Source of the DNA: Eubacteriaceae bacterium
GTDB lineage: Bacteria > Bacillota > Clostridia > Lachnospirales > Lachnospiraceae
DNA: 64,000 bases
Reading direction: 5' to 3'
NCBI GenBank assembly: GCA_910574015.1
Contig: CAJSYQ010000003.1
Coordinates: forward strand, 1 to 64,000
Shown: piece by piece, positions 41,143 through 49,330 of the stretch
Numbering within the stretch: position 1 is the first letter of the stretch
Layout: every line of letters begins with the position of its first letter
Notes under the pieces: model-generated
Databases searched by the model: none
What the model was told of the DNA's origin: nothing
What the model saw: the letters and a program-made list of their open reading frames with translations, nothing else
Made by a program: the position numbers and the translations under genes

Positions 41143-43581
41143 ATGAATACACCATTATCATGGATTAAAGCATATGTACCGGAACTGGAGTGTACGGAAC
41201 AGGAATATATGGACGCGATGACGATGTCTGGAACGAAGGTGGAGGGATATGAGAAATTTGACGCCGACCTGGATAAGATCATAGTGGGAAGGATTGAGAA
41301 AATAGAGAAACATCCCGATGCAGATAAGCTGGTAGTATGCCAGGTAGCCATTGACGAAGAGGGGACTACAACCCAGATCGTAACCGGTGCACAGAATGTA
41401 AAGGAAGGGCAGAAGATTCCTGTCGTGCTGGACGGAGGCCGGGTGGCAGGCGGACATGACGGCAAAAGGGTAGAAGGCGGCCTGAAGATCAAGAAAGGGA
41501 AACTCAGAGGGGTGGAGAGCAATGGTATGATGTGTTCCATCGAAGAGCTGGGCTCCACTAAGGATTTCTATCCCGATGCGGCGGAGGATGGCATTTATAT
41601 TCTCAGTGACAATCCGGAATACAGGGATGCCCCGGTGGGCAGCGATGCCATTGCGCTGCTTGGCCTGCGGGATGCCAATTTTGAGTACGAGGTAACGTCC
41701 AACCGGGTGGACTGCTTTGGTGTGATCGGTATAGCCAGAGAGGCTGCCGCTACCTTCCGAAAGCCCTTTGTGCCGCCGATGATCACTGAGGTGGGGAATG
41801 ACGAGAGGGCGGAGGACTACATTGCTGTCGAGATTCAGGCTCCAGAGCTCTGCAGACGATATGTGGCCCGGGTAGTAAAGAACATTCAACTTGCCCCGTC
41901 TCCGGAGTGGATGCAGAGGCGGCTGGCGGCCAGTGGGATCCGGCCGATCAACAATATTGTGGATATTACAAATTACGTTATGCAGGAGTATGCACAGCCG
42001 ATGCATGCATATGATCTTGACACCATTGCCGGGAGAAAGATTGTGGTTAAGAGGGCAGAGGAGGGAGAGATTTTCCAGACACTGGACGGGCAGGAGAGAG
42101 TGCTGGATGCCTCCGTATTGATGATCTGCGACGGTGAGAAATCCGTGGGCCTTGCTGGTATTATGGGGGGAGAGAATTCCAAGATCACAGACGAAGTAAA
42201 GACAATGCTGTTTGAAGCCGCCTGCTTTGACGGCACGAATATCCGCCTGACAGGTAAAAAACTGGGAATGAGGACCGATGCTCAGGCAAAGTTCGAAAAA
42301 GGACTGGATCCGAATACAGCATTGGAAGCGATGGATCGGGCCTGCCAGCTGATTGAGGAGCTTGGCGCCGGTGAGGTGGTGGGCGGAAGTGTGGATGTAT
42401 ATCCGCAGAAGAGGGAACCATCCTTTGTGACATATGACGTAAAGAAGATCAATGATCTTCTGGGCATTGAGGTTTCGGAAGACCAGATGTGCGAATACTG
42501 GAATATGGCCGGCCTGATCTCCAATCAGGCAAACAAGACCGTTTATATCCCCACCTGGCGCCAGGATGTGCTGCGGCTGGCGGATCTGGCGGAAGAGGTG
42601 GCGCGTTTTTATGGATATGACAATATCCCCACCACACTTCCCAGCGGTGAGGCAACCCAGGGAGGAGTTTCCTATGAGACTTCGATACGGAATATGGCAG
42701 GAACTGTGGCAGAGCAGTTTGGTTTCTCAGAGGCTATGACATATTCCTTCGAGAGTCCCAAAGTATTTGACAAACTGCTGATACCGGAGGAAAGCAGCCT
42801 GAGAAGGACCATTGAGATCCAGAATCCCCTTGGCGTGGATTACAGCATTATGCGTACAACTCCGCTGAACGGAATGCTTACCTCCCTTGCCACCAACTAC
42901 AATCACAGAAATAAAGATGTGAAACTATATGAACTGGCCAATGTGTACCTGCCAAAAGCACTTCCGCTGACAGAGCTGCCGGAGGAGAAGATGATGCTGA
43001 CCCTGGGTATGTATGGGGAGGGGGATTTTTTCGACATGAAAGGATGTGTCGAGGTGATCTTTGAAAAGCTGGGAATCCGGGAGGTCGTTACTTTTGAACC
43101 GGGAGACCGTCATCCCTATCTGCATCCCGGCAGGCATGCAGGGATGTTCGCGAGAAAAGATATCATAGGCTTTCTGGGAGAGGTTCATCCGGAAGTTGCT
43201 GACAACTACAATATTGGCACCAAAGTCTATGTGGCAGTTCTCGATATAGAAATACTTGCCAAAAAGGCATGCTTTGATGTAAAATACAAAGGAGTGGCAA
43301 AATATCCGGCTGTGACGCGGGATATCTCCCTTGTTATGAAGAAATCCGTACTTGCCGGACAGGTGGAAGAGGTAATCCGTCAGAGCGGCGGAACGCTTTT
43401 GGAAGATTATCGCTTGTTCGATATCTATGAGGGCAGCAATGTGGGGCAAGATGAGAAGTCACTCGCCTACTCCATCCGTTTCCGTGCGAAAGACCGCACC
43501 TTGGAAGATAAGGATGTCACAAAAGCAATGGATAAGATTTTGAAGAAATTGGAATCCTTAGGAGTAGTATTAAGACAATGA
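41143..43581 (+). CDS. pheT: Phenylalanine--tRNA ligase beta subunit
   Basis: 812 residues from ATG 41143 (aaggagg ends 9 bases upstream; the ATG at 41134 is too close). N-terminal tRNA-binding OB domain (IVGRIEKIEKHPDADKLVVC), B3/4 editing domain, B5 helix-turn-helix, catalytic-like core and C-terminal anticodon-binding domain (FKGVAKYPAVTRDISLVMKK-like, then DIYEGSNVGQDEKSLAYSIR) are in order. Full length. Confidence 0.97.
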   Translation: MNTPLSWIKAYVPELECTEQEYMDAMTMSGTKVEGYEKFDADLDKIIVGRIEKIEKHPDADKLVVCQVAIDEEGTTTQIVTGAQNVKEGQKIPVVLDGGRVAGGHDGKRVEGGLKIKKGKLRGVESNGMMCSIEELGSTKDFYPDAAEDGIYILSDNPEYRDAPVGSDAIALLGLRDANFEYEVTSNRVDCFGVIGIAREAAATFRKPFVPPMITEVGNDERAEDYIAVEIQAPELCRRYVARVVKNIQLAPSPEWMQRRLAASGIRPINNIVDITNYVMQEYAQPMHAYDLDTIAGRKIVVKRAEEGEIFQTLDGQERVLDASVLMICDGEKSVGLAGIMGGENSKITDEVKTMLFEAACFDGTNIRLTGKKLGMRTDAQAKFEKGLDPNTALEAMDRACQLIEELGAGEVVGGSVDVYPQKREPSFVTYDVKKINDLLGIEVSEDQMCEYWNMAGLISNQANKTVYIPTWRQDVLRLADLAEEVARFYGYDNIPTTLPSGEATQGGVSYETSIRNMAGTVAEQFGFSEAMTYSFESPKVFDKLLIPEESSLRRTIEIQNPLGVDYSIMRTTPLNGMLTSLATNYNHRNKDVKLYELANVYLPKALPLTELPEEKMMLTLGMYGEGDFFDMKGCVEVIFEKLGIREVVTFEPGDRHPYLHPGRHAGMFARKDIIGFLGEVHPEVADNYNIGTKVYVAVLDIEILAKKACFDVKYKGVAKYPAVTRDISLVMKKSVLAGQVEEVIRQSGGTLLEDYRLFDIYEGSNVGQDEKSLAYSIRFRAKDRTLEDKDVTKAMDKILKKLESLGVVLRQ

Positions 43582-43612
43582 TGAATATCTGTCATTGGTA
43601 GGAGTGATGCGG

Positions 43613-44107
43613 TTGAAACGACTGATCAGTAACATGCTGACTGTATGTTTTATTTGTTATATGATCCTGCTTATATATTTTCTTTTTTTCAGCGAAGAGT
43701 ATGGGAGAGATGAGGTATATACAACATATCAGTATAATCTTAAGCTCTTCCATGAGCTGCGCCGTTATCTGGCGTACAAAGATCAGATAGGAAATCTGTA
43801 TTTTCTGATCAATGTAGTGGGCAATGTAGCGGCGTTTATGCCTTTTGGTTTTTTGGTTCCTGTATTATACCGGGAACAGAGGAAGGAGGCCACACATAAT
43901 GGCCACTATTTCCGCAGCTTTCTCTTTGTAACCGTGCTTGGTTTCCTGTTGAGCCTTGGCGTGGAGACGATACAGCTTGTGTCCAAGGTAGGATGCTTTG
44001 ATGTGGACGATCTGATGCTGAATACCTCTGGTGTTGTGCTGGGGTATCTGATCTATTATATAAGCAAAAAAATCATTGGATTTATGGAGTTACACAGAAG
44101 AAAATAG
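43613..44107 (+). CDS. VanZ-like membrane protein
   Basis: 164 residues from TTG 43613 with aggag at 43600-43604; other in-frame starts are too close or far. Four to five helices with the VanZ pattern NVVGNVAAFMPFGFLVPVLY and the C-terminal FDVDDLMLNTSGVVLGYLIY. VanZ itself gives low-level teicoplanin resistance; most chromosomal relatives have no known role. Follows pheT closely. Confidence 0.9.
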   Translation: MKRLISNMLTVCFICYMILLIYFLFFSEEYGRDEVYTTYQYNLKLFHELRRYLAYKDQIGNLYFLINVVGNVAAFMPFGFLVPVLYREQRKEATHNGHYFRSFLFVTVLGFLLSLGVETIQLVSKVGCFDVDDLMLNTSGVVLGYLIYYISKKIIGFMELHRRK

Positions 44108-44121
44108 AGGGGGAGGGACAG

Positions 44122-44451
44122 ATGCAGGTTCGGTTTGGCAGTCGGAGAAAAATTCAGTTTACGGATAAGACGCACCCGGTCACTGGTATTTTTTCCGTAA
44201 TCATCGGTGTACTGGCACTGGCAGGGCTGGTTGCATTATGCCTGGTCTCCAGTTCCCGGAAGGGTAATTCTGGATTCCTTTCCGGAGTGTTGGGTCTGCT
44301 TGTGCTGGCGGCGGGCATCGTTGGATTTATCATGGCGGCAAAATGTTATAAAAAGGATGAAATTTATATGGTCACACCGGCTGTTGGGACAGTGCTGAAT
44401 GTCATGATCATTCTGTTCTGTATCCTGATCTATGTTATCGGCGTGATTTGA
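44122..44451 (+). CDS. DUF6142 family small membrane protein
   Basis: 109 residues, ribosome site gggaggga. A basic start with a short beta-like stretch (VRFGSRRKIQFTDKTHPVTG) and three helices. Matches the small DUF6142 family of Lachnospiraceae; function unknown. The last 17 bases overlap the end of the AP2/HNH-like gene on the other strand. Confidence 0.8.
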   Translation: MQVRFGSRRKIQFTDKTHPVTGIFSVIIGVLALAGLVALCLVSSSRKGNSGFLSGVLGLLVLAAGIVGFIMAAKCYKKDEIYMVTPAVGTVLNVMIILFCILIYVIGVI

Positions 44452-45229
44452 GACTGGTGATGCGGCTGGAGATTGTGATGTTTTTGTAGATCCTGCGGTA
44501 TTCTCCGGCAGATAATTCTTCTATATAGTTTACCGGATATTCCTTGTGGTATCCTTTTGTGATCAGGACAGAGGCGGCTTTGTTGTATGCGACGGCAGCC
44601 TCTGTCTCTGTGTTATACCGTCCGATGATCCAGTCGCCATTGGCATGGATCCTGGCCTCGTAGCGAGGGGCGCTGTCCCTTTCAAGGCTGAATACACCAT
44701 GAAAACGGTTGACGATCTCAATATTTTCGTAGCGGAAATCCTTGTTGTCGCCGTTGATAAAATGGTAATCCCTGCCGGCTACGGCGTAATTCCGGATGCC
44801 GTAACGGGACAGGATATTGACCTGCATCCCGTAATCCGCTACGAATAGGTGGCCGCCCCGGCGGCTGATGCTGTGGGTGGAGTAGTAAAACAGATCGTCG
44901 ATATCAAAGGTCAGGTAGTCATCTGGTCCGAAGTAGTAGAGAAAAAAGTTCTTTTTCAGATAGATGGGTGTCTTGATGTACATGCCGTTATCCCGGAAAT
45001 TGAGCAGGGTGACCCATTTTGCAAAAGAGGGGAGAGCGCTGTGACAGTCATAGGATTCCAGTGAAAGTGTTCTGTCCTGAAGGAGCTGCCGGGCATAACG
45101 ATAGGCAGACGAGGCATCCTTTTCACTGCAAAAACTGCCAAGGCTGATATGTTTATTTTTATAGGTGATGGAACTGCGGTAGTACTCGGTTCCATCTTTT
45201 TTGGTGGCGTGGTATACTCCTGGCAGCAT
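44435..45229 (-). CDS. AP2/HNH-like DNA-binding protein
   Basis: 264 residues from ATG 45229, chosen because aaggaggg lies 8 bases upstream on the minus strand; longer readings have no ribosome site. Two AP2-like three-strand/helix units are visible: YYRSSITYKNKHISLGSF with the AYRYARQLL helix near residues 16-50, and YEARIHANGDWIIGRYNTET with AAVAYNKAASVL near the end. Between them YHFINGDNKDFRYENIEIVN resembles the core of HNH_3 homing nucleases. The usual catalytic His-Asn pair is not clean, so it may have become a regulator. Confidence 0.65.
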   Translation of the reverse strand: MLPGVYHATKKDGTEYYRSSITYKNKHISLGSFCSEKDASSAYRYARQLLQDRTLSLESYDCHSALPSFAKWVTLLNFRDNGMYIKTPIYLKKNFFLYYFGPDDYLTFDIDDLFYYSTHSISRRGGHLFVADYGMQVNILSRYGIRNYAVAGRDYHFINGDNKDFRYENIEIVNRFHGVFSLERDSAPRYEARIHANGDWIIGRYNTETEAAVAYNKAASVLITKGYHKEYPVNYIEELSAGEYRRIYKNITISSRITSLKSRR

Positions 45230-45372
45230 GGGCGGATCCCTCCTTATCACGATAGTACCTTCATTCATTGTAACACAGGAGAGAATGAGAATGCAATCCG
45301 TTCTCGCGGTGTTTCGTGTCATGGGGTTTTTGATGCTGTATTTTTTCTTAAATATTTTGTAACATTTATGTA

Positions 45373-45398
45373 ATAAATTAACAAAAATGGCATATACT
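45373..45398 (+). promoter_or_regulatory. Candidate sigma-E promoter of the first SleB-like gene
   Basis: ATA at 45373-45375 and CATATACT at 45391-45398 with a 15-base spacer, the same arrangement as in front of spoIIIAA. Confidence 0.45.
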
Positions 45399-45429
45399 CC
45401 TGATAAAGACATGCAGGAGGTGTCCCAAT

Positions 45430-46095
45430 TTGAAAAAAAATCGTGTGAAAATTCTTGTTATTGTATATGTATTTGTGCTTTCCTCCCTTGCCCTGGGATG
45501 GTATCCAGAGGAAAGAAACTGTTATATAGCCGGGACGGCGGCAGATGTGAAAATTCTGACAGACAACCTCTGTATTCTGGGAGAAAACCAGAGTCTTTTT
45601 CAGCAGGGAGTGAGGGCTACGGATCCGGGTGAGCGCAAGGCCGGAGAGCATCTGGATGAGACGAGCCGCCGGGAGGCGAGAGCGGTTAGACCGGAAGTGA
45701 AGTATCATGTCAGAGGACTTGTTCTGGATAAGAAGGACTGTGGGATCCTGGAGAGGATCGTGGAAGCAGAAGCTGGGGATCAGACTGTGAAGGGCAGGAT
45801 TTTGGTGGCGAATGTGATAATAAACCGAATGAAATCTGAAGAATTTCCGGATACGGTAAGAGGGGTTGTATTTGCGCCGGGGCAGTTTTCCCCGGTTTCC
45901 AATGGAAGCTATTACCGGGTCAGGATCTCCGATGAGACCAGGGAGGCGGTGAGGCGTATGCTAAAGGGGGAGGATTATTCTGAGGGAGCGCTGTATTTTA
46001 TGTACCGGGCAGGCTCCACGGCGGCTAATGCAGCATGGTTTGACCGGGATCTGAACAGATTATTCCGGTATGGCTGCCATGAGTTTTTTCGATAG
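45430..46095 (+). CDS. SleB-type cell-wall hydrolase (Hydrolase_2)
   Basis: 221 residues from TTG 45430 with caggaggtg upstream. An N-terminal signal/anchor helix (ILVIVYVFVLSSLALGWYP), a linker of about 70 residues, then the Hydrolase_2 domain: ERIVEAEAGDQTVKGRILVA (catalytic Glu region), NVIINRMKSEEFPDTVRGVV, FAPGQFSPVSNGSYY and YFMYRAGSTAANAAWFDRDL. SleB/CwlJ enzymes lyse cortex peptidoglycan at germination. The sigma-E-like promoter supports a spore role. Confidence 0.9.
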   Translation: MKKNRVKILVIVYVFVLSSLALGWYPEERNCYIAGTAADVKILTDNLCILGENQSLFQQGVRATDPGERKAGEHLDETSRREARAVRPEVKYHVRGLVLDKKDCGILERIVEAEAGDQTVKGRILVANVIINRMKSEEFPDTVRGVVFAPGQFSPVSNGSYYRVRISDETREAVRRMLKGEDYSEGALYFMYRAGSTAANAAWFDRDLNRLFRYGCHEFFR

Positions 46096-46121
46096 CGGAA
46101 GAGTAAGTTTGTAAGACACTA

Positions 46122-46150
46122 TTGTAAAATAAACAGAAACATGATATTCT
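46122..46150 (+). promoter_or_regulatory. Promoter of thrC-hisA
   Basis: TTGTAA at 46122-46127 and TATTCT at 46145-46150, spaced 17. Confidence 0.5.
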
Positions 46151-46201
46151 TATGATTGCATATCGGAACACAAGCATTCTTGGAATGAATGGAGGAATAA
46201 T

Positions 46202-47686
46202 ATGAGTATCATGTATAAGAGCACCCGCAGCAGCAGCGAAAAGGTAACCGCTTCTCAGGCCATCCTGAAGGGGCTGGCAGAGGACGGTGGATTGTTTGTG
46301 CCGGATTCCATCCCGGCACTGGATATACCGCTGAACAGACTGCCATCCCTTTCTTATCAGGAGACCGCTTATGAGGTGATGAAGCTATTTCTGTCAGATT
46401 TTACAGAGGATGAGCTGAAAGCCTGCATCCAGGGTGCTTACGACGATAAATTTGACACGAAAGAAATTGCGCCGCTGGTTAAGAAAGACGGAGCTTTCTA
46501 TCTGGAACTATTCCACGGAAAGACAATTGCATTTAAGGACATGGCGCTCTCGATCCTGCCCTATCTTATGACTACCTCTGCGAAGAAAAACGGGGTGACG
46601 AACGAGATTGTGATACTGACGGCTACATCTGGTGACACAGGCAAGGCAGCTCTTGCCGGGTTTGCCGATGTACCTGGTACAAGCATTATTGTGTTTTACC
46701 CGAAGGATGGTGTCAGCCCGATCCAGGAGAAGCAGATGCTGACCCAGAAGGGAGCCAACACGAATGTGGTGGGCATCATAGGGAATTTTGACGACGCCCA
46801 GACTGGTGTGAAGAAGATGTTTGGATCGGCAGAGCTGGCGCAGCGCATGGGTCAGAAGGGATATCAATTCTCATCTGCGAATTCCATTAACATCGGACGC
46901 CTTGTGCCCCAGATCGTCTACTATGTATGGGCATATGGCCGGCTGTTGAAGCAGGGAGAGATAAAAGAGGGAGAACCGATCAATGTAGTTGTCCCAACAG
47001 GAAATTTTGGCAATATACTGGCGGCGTATTATGCGAAAAATATGGGGATTCCCATTCAGATGCTGTTTTGTGCCTCCAACGAAAATAAGGTGCTCTTTGA
47101 TTTCTTTGAGACAGGCACATATGACAGGAAGAGAGAATTTATACTGACCACATCACCCTCCATGGATATCCTGATCTCCAGCAATCTGGAACGACTGATC
47201 TACCGCATCGCCGGGGAAGACGCTGCCAAGACAAAGGAACTTATGGATGCGCTGGCCGACCGGGGAGAATATGAGATCACACCGGAGATGCGGGAGGGCC
47301 TTTCCTGCTTTGCCGGCGGATATGCCACAGAGGATGAGACGGCGGGCATGATCCGCAGCATGTATGAGAGGGAGCAGTATATTATGGATCCTCATACCGC
47401 AGTGGCGGCCCACGTATATGAGGCGAAAGGAAGAGAGTGCGGAACTGCTGCGGTCATTGCTTCTACGGCCAGTCCGTATAAATTTACCCGGAGCGTGACA
47501 GACGCCATAGACAATGAGAAATATGGAAACCTGGGTGATTTTGAGCTGGTAGATGAGCTGAACCGTCTATCCGGCGTCCCGATTCCGGCTGCCATTGAGG
47601 AGATCCGTACGGCGCCTGTACTGCATCATACAGTATGCGATAAGAGTGAGATGCAGGCGGCAGTAGAAAAGATTCTGGGGTTATAA
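46202..47686 (+). CDS. thrC: Threonine synthase
   Basis: 494 residues, the longer ThrC type. PLP enzyme converting O-phosphohomoserine to threonine. The PLP lysine lies in FHGKTIAFKDMALSILPYL, the phosphate loop in ATSGDTGKAALAGF and VVPTGNFGNILAAYYAKNMG. Ribosome site ggaggaa. The hisA-like gene follows immediately. Confidence 0.96.
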   Translation: MSIMYKSTRSSSEKVTASQAILKGLAEDGGLFVPDSIPALDIPLNRLPSLSYQETAYEVMKLFLSDFTEDELKACIQGAYDDKFDTKEIAPLVKKDGAFYLELFHGKTIAFKDMALSILPYLMTTSAKKNGVTNEIVILTATSGDTGKAALAGFADVPGTSIIVFYPKDGVSPIQEKQMLTQKGANTNVVGIIGNFDDAQTGVKKMFGSAELAQRMGQKGYQFSSANSINIGRLVPQIVYYVWAYGRLLKQGEIKEGEPINVVVPTGNFGNILAAYYAKNMGIPIQMLFCASNENKVLFDFFETGTYDRKREFILTTSPSMDILISSNLERLIYRIAGEDAAKTKELMDALADRGEYEITPEMREGLSCFAGGYATEDETAGMIRSMYEREQYIMDPHTAVAAHVYEAKGRECGTAAVIASTASPYKFTRSVTDAIDNEKYGNLGDFELVDELNRLSGVPIPAAIEEIRTAPVLHHTVCDKSEMQAAVEKILGL

Positions 47687-47689
47687 GTG

Positions 47690-48460
47690 ATGGAATTCAG
47701 ACCTTGTATTGATATACATAATGGAAAGGTCAAACAGATCGTCGGCGGTACACTGACGGATGAAAATGATTCGGCCAGGGAAAATTTTGTTTCCGAAATG
47801 GGAGCCGGGGACTACGCCCGTTTATACAGGGAAAAGGGGCTCCGGGGCGGTCATGTGATCCTGTTAAACGGAACGGACAGTCCATATTATCAGGCGGATC
47901 TTGATCAGGCGGCAGATGCCCTGGATACGTGGCGGGGGGCTCTTCAGATCGGAGGCGGTGTGACAGCAGGGAATGCGGCAGACTTTCTTGAGATGGGTGC
48001 CAGCCATGTTATCGTAACCTCTTTTGTTTTTGATAATGGTGAGATCCGGTATGACCGGCTGGAAAAACTGGTTTCAGAGATTGGGAGGAAGCATCTGGTA
48101 CTGGATCTGAGCTGCCGGAAAAAGGAAGGAAACTATTATGTGGTGACTGACCGCTGGCAGAAGTATACGAAGCAGCCGCTGGATGTATCCCTGATCCATG
48201 AACTGGGTTCTTACTGTGATGAATTTCTTGTCCATGCTGTCAATGTGGAGGGAACAGGGACCGGTGTGGATCAGGAGCTTTTGTCAATACTATCCACGGA
48301 CAGCCTGGTTCCCATAACGTATGCCGGAGGGATCGGCACCATGGAGGATATCCGGACGATCCAGGAGATTGGTTGTGGCAGGGTGAATTTTACGGTGGGA
48401 AGTGCGTTGGATCTGTTTGGAGGTATACTAAAATTCGACGAAATAGTTACAAAATTTTAA
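47690..48460 (+). CDS. hisA: Eukaryotic-type HisA (ProFAR isomerase)
   Basis: 256 residues from ATG 47690; a GTG at 47687 is the alternative. (beta-alpha)8 barrel with catalytic Asp in FRPCIDIHNGKVKQIVGGTL and the phosphate motifs LQIGGGVTAGNAADFLEMGA and PITYAGGIGTMEDIRTIQEI. The long insertion (DENDSARENFVSEMGAGDYA) and EFLVHAVNVEGTGTGVDQEL mark the eukaryotic/plant-type subfamily rather than standard bacterial HisA. No other his gene is nearby, and it is coupled to thrC. Confidence 0.88.
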   Translation: MEFRPCIDIHNGKVKQIVGGTLTDENDSARENFVSEMGAGDYARLYREKGLRGGHVILLNGTDSPYYQADLDQAADALDTWRGALQIGGGVTAGNAADFLEMGASHVIVTSFVFDNGEIRYDRLEKLVSEIGRKHLVLDLSCRKKEGNYYVVTDRWQKYTKQPLDVSLIHELGSYCDEFLVHAVNVEGTGTGVDQELLSILSTDSLVPITYAGGIGTMEDIRTIQEIGCGRVNFTVGSALDLFGGILKFDEIVTKF

Positions 48461-48494
48461 GAAAGAAAAAATTGGAAACAGACTAAATATAACG

Positions 48495-48535
48495 AAAAAT
48501 CGTCTTTTCTTTACAAGAAGGGCGATTTTTTCTTT
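48495..48535 (+). terminator. Terminator of thrC-hisA
   Basis: AAAAATCGTC (48495-48504) pairs with GGCGATTTTT (48521-48530), with more A-T pairs inside, followed by TCTTTTCT. Confidence 0.8.
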
Positions 48536-48627
48536 TCTAAGGGTTGATTTTTTAGAAAAATATGATACAATTATTACATAAATGTTACAAAAAAGATTCA
48601 AAAATATTACAACCAATGGAGGAAGTC

Positions 48628-49134
48628 ATGAGTTTCAAAACTTTAGTAGTGCGTATGATAGCGGTTTTTGTTCTGGCGGGGGTAATGCTTATGTCGGGAA
48701 CAACACTTTCAAAAGCTGCTGAGTGGGATGATGAGTATACAAGCAGGGAAGTAAAGATGATGGCGTCCATTATTTTCTGTGAGGCGGGAAATCAGAGCTA
48801 CGCCGGCAAGCTGGCTGTGGGGATCGTCATTATGAACCGGAAGAATTCCAGAAAGTTTCCCAATAGTGTGGAAAAGGTTATCCGGCAGAGAGGCCAGTTC
48901 ACTCCGGTGAGGACAGGAAAGTACAGCAGGGAGCTAAAGAAGTACAGCAAGGGGGCCTATAAAAAGGGAGCGCGCGCGCAGTGTGTCAAAGCGGCGAAGC
49001 AGGCGCTGGCGGGAAGGGATACCGTCAGATATAAAGGAAAGAATATCCGTATGAATCAATATCTTTTTTTCAGCCAGCATCTGAGAAATGCAAAGCTGCG
49101 GATCGGAGGACATGATTTTAAGATCAATTATTAA
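48628..49134 (+). CDS. Second SleB-type cell-wall hydrolase
   Basis: 168 residues from ATG 48628 with ggagga at 48618-48623. A clear signal peptide (MIAVFVLAGVMLMSGTTLSK, cut near AAEW) precedes the Hydrolase_2 domain: MMASIIFCEAGNQSYAGKLA, VGIVIMNRKNSRKFPNSVEK, RQRGQFTPVRTGKY and NQYLFFSQHLRNAK. Secreted; likely cortex or wall hydrolase. Its promoter (TTGATT near 48544, TACAAT 48566-48571) looks vegetative, unlike the first copy. Confidence 0.9.
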   Translation: MSFKTLVVRMIAVFVLAGVMLMSGTTLSKAAEWDDEYTSREVKMMASIIFCEAGNQSYAGKLAVGIVIMNRKNSRKFPNSVEKVIRQRGQFTPVRTGKYSRELKKYSKGAYKKGARAQCVKAAKQALAGRDTVRYKGKNIRMNQYLFFSQHLRNAKLRIGGHDFKINY

Positions 49135-49158
49135 TAAATTAGTTGAGAATAGCTTTAC

Positions 49159-49203
49159 CGCCCGGAGTGAGGGAAGATTTGTTCTTTCCTGCCGGGCGTT
49201 TTA
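49159..49203 (+). terminator. Terminator after the second SleB-like gene
   Basis: CGCCCGG (49159-49165) pairs with CCGGGCG (49192-49198), with an inner GGGAAGA/TCTTTCC helix, then TTTTAT. Confidence 0.8.
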
Positions 49204-49226
49204 TCTGTGTGAATCTGTGTGAAACT

Positions 49227-49267
49227 GAAGCGCTTCCCTTGTAAAAGAAGGCAGTTTGTAGTATTAT
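49227..49267 (+). promoter_or_regulatory. Promoter with catabolite-type operator in front of the GH13 gene
   Basis: GAAGCGCTTC at 49227-49236 is a perfect 10-base palindrome with the core AAGCGCTT of CcpA cre sites. It lies 2 bases upstream of TTGTAA (49239-49244), which is 17 bases from TATTAT (49262-49267). Confidence 0.5.
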
Positions 49268-49330
49268 AAAAGAATATGGATCCAATGTGAAAGAGGGTCC
49301 AAGATAGAATGAGGCAAGGAGGATATAGAG

